From positions 1 to 11,170 of the forward strand of contig JAQUBU010000056.1 of NCBI GenBank assembly GCA_028686565.1: a stretch of DNA of 11,170 nt, in the 5' to 3' direction. Position 1 is the stretch's first letter. Each line of letters begins with the position of its first letter. This stretch comes from Syntrophomonadaceae bacterium. GTDB taxonomy: Bacteria > Bacillota > Syntrophomonadia > Syntrophomonadales > Syntrophomonadaceae. Under the pieces are notes generated by a model. It saw only the letters and a list, made by a program, of their open reading frames with translations, searched no databases and was not told the DNA's origin. Shown here in pieces: positions 7,084-11,170 of the stretch. Position numbers and translations under genes: made by a program.

Positions 7084-7178
7084 CTAAAGCGCTGCATCGA
7101 GAAATTAGAAACGCTGCCTTTTTTAATAGCTACCTGACCGCTTAAAGAAGCGGGGGATATATTTTCGTCTCAATATTT
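7058..7178 (-). ncRNA. structured leader unit B, ending in a terminator-like hairpin
   Basis: Same architecture as unit A, about 95 bases farther upstream of it. The closing helix is ATTGAGA (7168-7174) with TCTCGAT (7096-7102), different in sequence from unit A but still pairable. The CCGCTT/AAGCGG hairpin (7138-7153) differs from unit A by a G-U to G-C exchange that keeps pairing. It ends with an AAGAAACT/AGTTTCTT hairpin (7061-7083) followed by more U residues. Change of sequence with pairing kept suggests selection on RNA structure. It could be a riboswitch-like aptamer, an independent small RNA, or a repeat element with structured ends. Confidence 0.5.
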
Positions 7179-7190
7179 TAAATCAAGTCT

Positions 7191-7219
7191 AAAAAAGCAC
7201 TGCTATCAATAAGCAGTGC
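7191..7219 (-). terminator. rho-independent terminator of the 48-aa gene
   Basis: Perfect 8-bp stem GCACTGCT/AGCAGTGC (7197-7204 and 7212-7219), 7-base loop, then six T residues on the minus strand (7191-7196). It lies about 30 bases after the stop codon at 7250. On the plus strand a T-run also follows after a short gap, so it could work both ways. Confidence 0.88.
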
Positions 7220-7249
7220 AAATCTTTTTTTATTTAATTTAACAAAAAT

Positions 7250-7396
7250 TTATTTGCCCAGTTCATCAGCCAAAGCTTTACTTTTTTCGGATAAAATCCG
7301 GGCAAGATTAGCTGCATCCTTTTCTTTGCCGAGTATTAAGGTGGATGCCAGATCAGCAAATAAATTCTTTAATTCCATAAACAATTTGGTAACCAT
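7250..7396 (-). CDS. small hypothetical protein, 48 aa
   Basis: The ATG at 7396 is preceded by GGAGG nine bases upstream. A longer reading from 7486 would add 30 residues encoded by AT-rich upstream sequence and has no ribosome binding site. The product is a charged amphipathic helix-former: a short hydrophobic part (LFADLASTLILG, residues 12-23), then KEKDAANLARILSEKSKALADELGK, rich in Lys, Glu and Ala. No cysteines, no signal peptide and no clear membrane span. I do not recognise a family. A strong terminator follows directly and its neighbours are separately transcribed, so it appears to be a single-gene unit. The good ribosome binding site and tightly placed terminator argue that it is real. 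Confidence 0.65.
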   Translation of the reverse strand: MVTKLFMELKNLFADLASTLILGKEKDAANLARILSEKSKALADELGK

Positions 7397-7615
7397 AATA
7401 TCATTCCTCCAATCCCATACGAGCCCATATATTATAATTGTCAGAGCTGGAAGTACAGTCTCAAGTATTTCAATAATTATATACAAAAATCATGATTTTT
7501 TTTACTTTTTTTTTAAGTTTTACTCACAGGTCTTATTTTTGATCATCGGAAGAAACTGCAAAACATTTTCCCACACCGCTGCAACATATCACCCCAGAAA
7601 TACTTGGCAAACCAA

Positions 7616-7647
7616 ACAGAGGCCGGGGAGATATCCCAGGCCTCTGT
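7616..7647 (-). terminator. stem-loop terminator of the Mrp gene
   Basis: Perfect 9-bp stem ACAGAGGCC/GGCCTCTGT (7616-7624 and 7639-7647) with an inner GGG/CCC extension, 12 bases after the stop codon at 7660. The minus-strand tail is TTTGGTTTG, a weak U-tract. Confidence 0.65.
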
Positions 7648-7659
7648 AATCGGTCTGTT

Positions 7660-8499
7660 TTACGGCAGCCGGGTCAGCAGTTGCTTGGCAATCTCTTGCA
7701 TATTCTCTGATTCGTAATCCTCTATATTGCCTGCATCAAACAGTGCATTCAGGCTGGTATCCCAGGGTAAACTGCCTAAGAAATCAATTCCTGTCTCTTT
7801 TGCTACATCCTCGCCCTGATTCTTGCCGAATATGGGCAGCTTTTCATTACAATGCGGACAGATTGCATAACTCATGTTTTCTACCAGACCCAGGATAGGA
7901 ACATTAAGCTTTTTGGTCATTTTTATGGTCTTTTTAACTACCATGAAAGCCAAATCCTGTGGAGATGATACTATTACTATGCCATTAACCGGCAGTGATT
8001 GTATAACTGTTAAGGGAACATCACCGGTTCCCGGAGGAAGATCAACTATCATGTAATCCAAATCCCGCCAGTCAACTTCACCCCAGAATTGGTTTACAGC
8101 ACCAGCCAGCAGAGGACCTCTCCAGATAACCGGATCATCTTCATTGGGCAGGAAAAAATTTATGGACATAAGTTTTATTCCCAATTTGGTAAGCGGCGGA
8201 ATCAGACCATACTCGCTGGCCTTCAAAGATGCCTTTCTGACCCCGAAAGCCAGCGGCTGACTGGGTCCGGTTATATCAGCATCGAGAACACCCACCTTTT
8301 TACCCTGTTTAGCAAGATAACTGGCTATTAAAGCTGTAACTGAGGATTTCCCCACTCCTCCTTTACCGCTCATTATTGCTATCACATTATGAACATCGTT
8401 TAGTGCTCCCAGCAAAGATTTTTCCGGCTCTACACCGCATTGGCCGGGTTCCACAGTGCATCCTCCGTTGGATGGACAGGTCTTACATTGATCTGACAT
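7660..8499 (-). CDS. Mrp/Nbp35-family Fe-S cluster carrier P-loop ATPase, 279 aa
   Basis: Cytoplasmic ATPase of the ApbC/Nbp35/MinD group, which binds a bridging 4Fe-4S cluster at a dimer interface and hands it to apo-proteins. Seen from the chosen start: a Cys-rich N-terminus (Cys5, Cys8, Cys14, Cys21); deviant Walker A GKGGVGKS (45-52); ADITGPS (74-80); switch II DLPPGTGD (153-160); VSSPQDLA (177-184); and the cluster-binding CPHC (Cys214, Cys217) after VENMSY. The start is ATG at 8499 with AAAGGAG eight bases upstream. An in-frame ATG at 8556 is rejected because it lies upstream of the probable transcription start. It lacks the N-terminal DUF59 domain of many bacterial Mrp proteins and instead resembles the Nbp35 type found in anaerobes. 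It stands as a single-gene unit with its own promoter and terminator. Confidence 0.95.
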   Translation of the reverse strand: MSDQCKTCPSNGGCTVEPGQCGVEPEKSLLGALNDVHNVIAIMSGKGGVGKSSVTALIASYLAKQGKKVGVLDADITGPSQPLAFGVRKASLKASEYGLIPPLTKLGIKLMSINFFLPNEDDPVIWRGPLLAGAVNQFWGEVDWRDLDYMIVDLPPGTGDVPLTVIQSLPVNGIVIVSSPQDLAFMVVKKTIKMTKKLNVPILGLVENMSYAICPHCNEKLPIFGKNQGEDVAKETGIDFLGSLPWDTSLNALFDAGNIEDYESENMQEIAKQLLTRLP

Positions 8500-8535
8500 T
8501 AATGGTTCTCCTTTCACTGTATAATGATTTGCTAT

Positions 8536-8563
8536 ATTATATACATTCTTAACCATCTGTAAG
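8536..8563 (-). promoter_or_regulatory. candidate sigma-A promoter of the Mrp gene
   Basis: On the minus strand CTTACA (8558-8563), 16 bases, then TATAAT (8536-8541). A start near 8530 would give a leader of about 30 bases to the ATG at 8499, and would exclude the ATG at 8556 from the transcript. Confidence 0.5.
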
Positions 8564-8585
8564 CAAGAGTCAATTTAATCAGATT

Positions 8586-9029
8586 TTATCGTGAAATATG
8601 CTCACTCAAGAGCTGTGTAAAGCTTAATCTAAAATATTCATCATCACTGTTCTTCCGTTTTTTGGGGTTTATTGTCCGTATCCCTGCCTGCCGGGCTTTC
8701 TGATTAAGGAATCTTTGGGTAAGGAGTCCGTCAATGTTTTGCTGGTTGTATACCTTTCCTGACGGATGAATAGCCAAAGCATTCTTACCCAAAACCAAAG
8801 AAGCCAATCCATAGTCCTGAGTTACTACCAAATCACCCTTTGCCGTACGATTAACAATCGCAATATCCACCGCTTGAGAGCTTCCATCCACAACCATTAT
8901 TTGTGAATAGCTGCTTTGCAGAACATGATTGGGGTTGCAAAGCATAATAACTTCTAATTGATATTTTTCTGCAACTTCTTCAATTATATCCTTAACCGGA
9001 CAGGCATCTGCATCCACCAGTATTTTCAT
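8586..9029 (-). CDS. YaiI/YqxD family protein (DUF188, UPF0178), 147 aa
   Basis: Member of a widespread family of unknown biochemical function with a PIN-like fold. The hallmark N-terminus KILVDADACPVK (2-13) is present, as are VDGSSQAVDIAIVNRT (47-62), the acidic TQDYGLASLVL (70-80), and IHPSGKVYNQQNID (87-100). Conserved acidic residues Asp6, Asp8, Asp55 and Asp72 are where a PIN-like metal site would be, which hints at nuclease activity but does not prove it. The length is typical. The ATG at 9029 follows AGGGAG seven bases upstream. The Lys/Arg-rich NPKKRKN (121-127) is usual near the C-terminus. The stop is followed after about 23 bases by the Mrp promoter, with no terminator seen between, so some read-through into the Mrp gene is possible. 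Confidence 0.93.
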   Translation of the reverse strand: MKILVDADACPVKDIIEEVAEKYQLEVIMLCNPNHVLQSSYSQIMVVDGSSQAVDIAIVNRTAKGDLVVTQDYGLASLVLGKNALAIHPSGKVYNQQNIDGLLTQRFLNQKARQAGIRTINPKKRKNSDDEYFRLSFTQLLSEHISR

Positions 9030-9087
9030 CTATTACTCCCTTATTGATCATACTTTATGTTTTATTTAATGGACATTAACCTCCCAC

Positions 9088-9096
9088 ATTTTAACA
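9088..9096 (-). promoter_or_regulatory. possible extended -10 promoter of the YaiI-family gene
   Basis: Minus strand TGTTAAAAT, an extended -10 (TG-N-TAAAAT), without a good -35. Transcription would start near 9081, about 50 bases before the ATG. Confidence 0.3.
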
Positions 9097-9154
9097 TGAA
9101 AGAGTAATAAAATCATTGTCACCAGTCATTCTTATACAATTACCTGCAGCTATA

Positions 9155-9163
9155 TGTTATATT
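9155..9163 (+). promoter_or_regulatory. possible extended -10 promoter of the ECF sigma operon
   Basis: TGTTATATT fits an extended -10 (TG-N-TATATT); the -35 is weak. Transcription would start near 9170. No GGAAC-type ECF -35 was seen, so autoregulation by the encoded sigma factor is not evident. Confidence 0.3.
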
Positions 9164-9177
9164 ATTTTTATTGCTGG

Positions 9178-9198
9178 TGTAAGCAGTCGATGCTTACA
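9178..9198 (+). promoter_or_regulatory. perfect 8-bp inverted repeat in the sigma-factor leader
   Basis: TGTAAGCA (9178-9185), GTCGA, TGCTTACA (9191-9198). It is placed just downstream of the candidate -10 and 39 bases before the GTG start. It could be an operator for a dimeric regulator, part of a promoter, or a leader hairpin. Confidence 0.45.
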
Positions 9199-9236
9199 GG
9201 CGTAATAAATAATGAAGGTATTTAGGAGTTGCTAAA

Positions 9237-9827
9237 GTGTTAAGCGATGAAATACTGGCTGAACAAATCCTTAAAGGTGATATCTCAGCTTTCGAAGAAA
9301 TAGTCAACCGATATAAAAAATCGGTTTTTGCTGTCGTATACAGAATGATAGGCCAATATCAGGAGGCTGAAGATATTACGCAAGAAATTTTTTTAAATGT
9401 TTATGAAAAAATATATCAATTTGATAAATCAAAAAAGTTATCGCCCTGGGTTCACCGCATTGCTGTTAATACAAGTATAAGTGCGCTAAGAAAAAAGAAG
9501 AAAATAATTAGTATTAATTTTGATGAAGCATTCATTGGCAGTGATTCATATTCGGGTTTAAGTATTACCAATCCCCAAATAATTATGGAACGCAAAGAGT
9601 TAAAAACAGAAGTCAACAATGCAATTATGGAGTTGCCGGAAAGTTATAGGATTGTGATAATACTACGTTACCAAATGGAATTTAGTAACCAGGAAATAGC
9701 CGAGGTTATTGAAACCAGCCGAGAAAATGTGGAAGTGCGGATTCATAGAGCTCGCAAAGCTTTGCGCAGAATAATCTTAAGCAAATGTCAGGAAAGGGGG
9801 ATTATTCATGAATTGTCAAGATATTGA
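9237..9827 (+). CDS. ECF-type RNA polymerase sigma factor, 196 aa
   Basis: Two-domain sigma-70 family factor that directs RNA polymerase to stress or envelope promoters. Region 2 (about 20-90) has YKKSVFAVVYRMIGQYQEAEDITQEIFLNV-type sequence with the DITQE core-binding motif (46-50) and WVHRIAVN (71-78). A linker follows, then region 4 (about 128-178) with LPESYRIVIILRYQ and the helix-turn-helix FSNQEIAEVIETSRENVEVRIHRARKAL. Length is normal for the SigW/RpoE-like group, and there is no C-terminal extension of note. The start is GTG at 9237, eight bases after AGGAG (9224-9228). The 3' end overlaps the anti-sigma gene by 20 bases, the usual sign of translational coupling between a sigma factor and its inhibitor. 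Confidence 0.95.
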   Translation: MLSDEILAEQILKGDISAFEEIVNRYKKSVFAVVYRMIGQYQEAEDITQEIFLNVYEKIYQFDKSKKLSPWVHRIAVNTSISALRKKKKIISINFDEAFIGSDSYSGLSITNPQIIMERKELKTEVNNAIMELPESYRIVIILRYQMEFSNQEIAEVIETSRENVEVRIHRARKALRRIILSKCQERGIIHELSRY

Positions 9828-10875
9828 AAAGTATTGCCTGGACTATTGTGACAACAACCTTTCCCCCGAATTAAACGAACTCTTTGAACAACACCTGCAG
9901 CAATGTAATAATTGCAAAAATTTAATTGACCTGACAATGCTGGAGAATAGTATTTTACTCGATCCGATTGATATTCCGCCACTCAAACCTGACTTTAATG
10001 CGCGATTGCTGGATAGAATTGATTCCAATGGGCAGCTATACCCTAATAGTGCGCTCAGCAATAACGGCGGATTAAGCAAATATCTTTTTAACCGTCCCTT
10101 TATCAAGCGTTCATGGGCCTTAATAGCTGCTGTTTTGCTGCTGGCTCTGGTCTTGCCTTCCATCTTGAACCAGAATATAAACAACAGTCAACACTTAGCC
10201 CAAAATGATATCGATAACAACTCCCAACCCCAATATAATAAAACTAAACTGGAAAGAACTACAACAGAAAAATCTAATTTATCCTTAGATCAAGAAATAG
10301 TCCAGCTTAAATCCGAGTCAAAAACACCCAGCAGTACAGAGGATTTAGCAGACAGCGGCAAACAGGCAAAAATAACCAATCAGGAAATAGCGCTTGATAC
10401 GCTTGCACCACAGGAATTAGTCGCAGGAAACGGCAGCAGCCGGGAAGCAAACAAAACTAAAATAAGTTCGCGCTTACTTGTAAATGATGAAGCATCTGAA
10501 CCATATCCCGAGAATCTGCCCCCCAATTACCAACTTGTTGCAAACAACCAAAGCAATGGGCAGTTTATATATCTGTACCGGGAAACCGCCACCAATGAAG
10601 AGTTGAATATAATTATTACTCCGCTTAAGCTGGAAGATATAAAACCGGCAGCTATGAGCGAAGCAGTTGCCGAAACATCAAATACTAATGCCATAGTGAG
10701 TTATCAAATGGCAAATGAAAATGAATTAAGCACTGCAGCGGATAAAGCATTGCTTAATTCCAGCAGCAAGGACATCACCACTGAAAATGTCAGCTATAGC
10801 CTTACGATTAGCGGTAATCTCCCCCAGGAAAAAATAGATTCAATCGCATCTCTTATAACTTTGACTGAAAAATAG
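9808..10875 (+). CDS. membrane-anchored zinc-finger anti-sigma factor, 355 aa
   Basis: Likely inhibitor of the sigma factor encoded directly upstream. The N-terminal cytoplasmic domain (1-100) has a ZAS/zf-HC2 signature His29-x3-Cys33-x2-Cys36, with Cys3 near the start. One membrane segment follows (about 102-120, WALIAAVLLLALVLPSIL), then an Asn/Ser/Gln/Lys-rich extracytoplasmic linker (about 121-225) and a C-terminal domain (about 230-355) beginning YPENLPPNYQLV, similar in feel to the DUF4367 domains of Clostridial anti-sigma proteins; that assignment is tentative. The ATG at 9808 follows AAAGGGGG. In this arrangement an envelope signal usually releases the sigma factor, by proteolysis or by conformational change of the outer domain. 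No site-2 protease gene is visible nearby. Confidence 0.9.
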   Translation: MNCQDIEKYCLDYCDNNLSPELNELFEQHLQQCNNCKNLIDLTMLENSILLDPIDIPPLKPDFNARLLDRIDSNGQLYPNSALSNNGGLSKYLFNRPFIKRSWALIAAVLLLALVLPSILNQNINNSQHLAQNDIDNNSQPQYNKTKLERTTTEKSNLSLDQEIVQLKSESKTPSSTEDLADSGKQAKITNQEIALDTLAPQELVAGNGSSREANKTKISSRLLVNDEASEPYPENLPPNYQLVANNQSNGQFIYLYRETATNEELNIIITPLKLEDIKPAAMSEAVAETSNTNAIVSYQMANENELSTAADKALLNSSSKDITTENVSYSLTISGNLPQEKIDSIASLITLTEK

Positions 10876-10905
10876 GCATTTTTTATAAAAGTTCTGACAA
10901 TAGAA

Positions 10906-10945
10906 TAATAAAAACAGCGGGGAGGTTCTAAGCTTCCCCGCTGTT
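10906..10945 (-). terminator. terminator of the EF-G-like gene, in the convergent gap
   Basis: An 11-bp perfect stem AACAGCGGGGA/TCCCCGCTGTT (10913-10923 and 10935-10945) is followed on the minus strand by TTTTATTATT. It lies 28 bases after the EF-G-like stop codon. On the plus strand the tail is AAATTT, so it serves mainly the minus-strand gene, although the stem may also stop transcription of the anti-sigma gene that ends at 10875. Confidence 0.82.
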
Positions 10946-10973
10946 AAATTTAAATACTTTATTAGCTTGATAC

Positions 10974-11170
10974 TCAGGAGGCTACATTTCTTTGCTCATA
11001 GTGCGAGAATTCCATGGAAAAGCCAGCTCTTCCTTGAGTCAAGGAACGCAAGGAAGTTGAATAGCCAAACAATTCAGCCAGCGGTACAAATCCTCGTATT
11101 ACCTGGGTGTTGTTTTGAATTTCCATGGATTCGATTTTTCCCCGGCGGTTGCTGATTTGATTTATTATTC
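10974..11170 (-). CDS. EF-G-family translation GTPase, C-terminal 64 codons only
   Basis: The minus strand from the right edge reads 64 residues to a TGA at 10974-10976. They match the C-terminal (domain V) end of elongation factor G: ISNRRGKIESMEIQNNTQVI, then GFVPLAELFGYSTSLRSLTQGRAGFSMEFSHYEQ. EF-G catalyses GTP-driven translocation on the ribosome. The GTPase domain is outside the window. The tail after HYEQ is only RNVAS, shorter than in the canonical Bacillus or E. coli fusA products, and the neighbours are not ribosomal protein genes. It may therefore be a second EF-G-like paralogue rather than the str-operon fusA. A ribosomal-protection-type relative cannot be excluded from this fragment. 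Confidence 0.9.
   Translation of the reverse strand, partial: IINQISNRRGKIESMEIQNNTQVIRGFVPLAELFGYSTSLRSLTQGRAGFSMEFSHYEQRNVAS

Noticed and set aside
7058..7178. c-di-GMP-I riboswitch, suggested by a CAGGTAGC stretch in unit B
   Set aside because: The conserved core segments of that riboswitch (CACGCACAGGGCAAACC and GACGCAAAGCC) are absent and unit A lacks the stretch.

Overview
The window looks like a stretch of chromosome from a low-to-moderate GC, Gram-positive, spore-former-type anaerobe of the class Clostridia. The evidence is an RNase J of the Bacillus/Clostridium type, strong AGGAGG-like ribosome binding sites, TTG and GTG starts, an Mrp/Nbp35 ATPase with a cysteine-rich N-terminus, and a PocR-PAS histidine kinase. 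The dispersed TCATTGCGAGCGCAGCG-type palindromes fit a Syntrophomonas-like lineage, but that placement is only a guess.

Layout, left to right. Positions 1-2360 (minus) hold most of a large sensor kinase (coiled coil, PocR, three PAS domains, HisKA, start of the ATPase domain); its C-terminus lies off the left edge. Positions 2361-3161 contain no gene. They hold a short hairpin in front of the kinase, a compound palindromic repeat (2492-2757) and a MITE-like element with about 50-bp imperfect terminal inverted repeats (2898-3165). The right tip of the MITE overlaps the stop codon of the next gene. Positions 3162-5922 (minus) hold RNase J followed downstream by a HEAT-repeat protein, probably co-transcribed from a promoter near 5989-6017. 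Positions 5923-6556 are a non-coding stretch with nothing recognisable. Positions 6603-6803 (minus) encode a cold-shock protein. It is preceded by two related structured units (6840-6963 and 7058-7178) that share hairpins and look like a tandem leader RNA or a small-RNA pair. Then come a 48-aa hypothetical protein with a clean terminator (minus), an Mrp/Nbp35 Fe-S carrier ATPase (minus) with its own promoter and terminator, and a YaiI/YqxD (DUF188) protein (minus). Divergently on the plus strand is an ECF sigma factor overlapping its membrane-anchored zinc-finger anti-sigma factor. At the right edge is the C-terminal end of an EF-G-family GTPase on the minus strand, with its terminator in the convergent gap.

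Functionally this is mostly housekeeping RNA and protein metabolism (RNase J, cold-shock protein, Mrp, EF-G) mixed with two signalling modules: the PocR-PAS kinase and the ECF sigma/anti-sigma pair. The part that known families explain least is the duplicated structured RNA upstream of the cold-shock gene.
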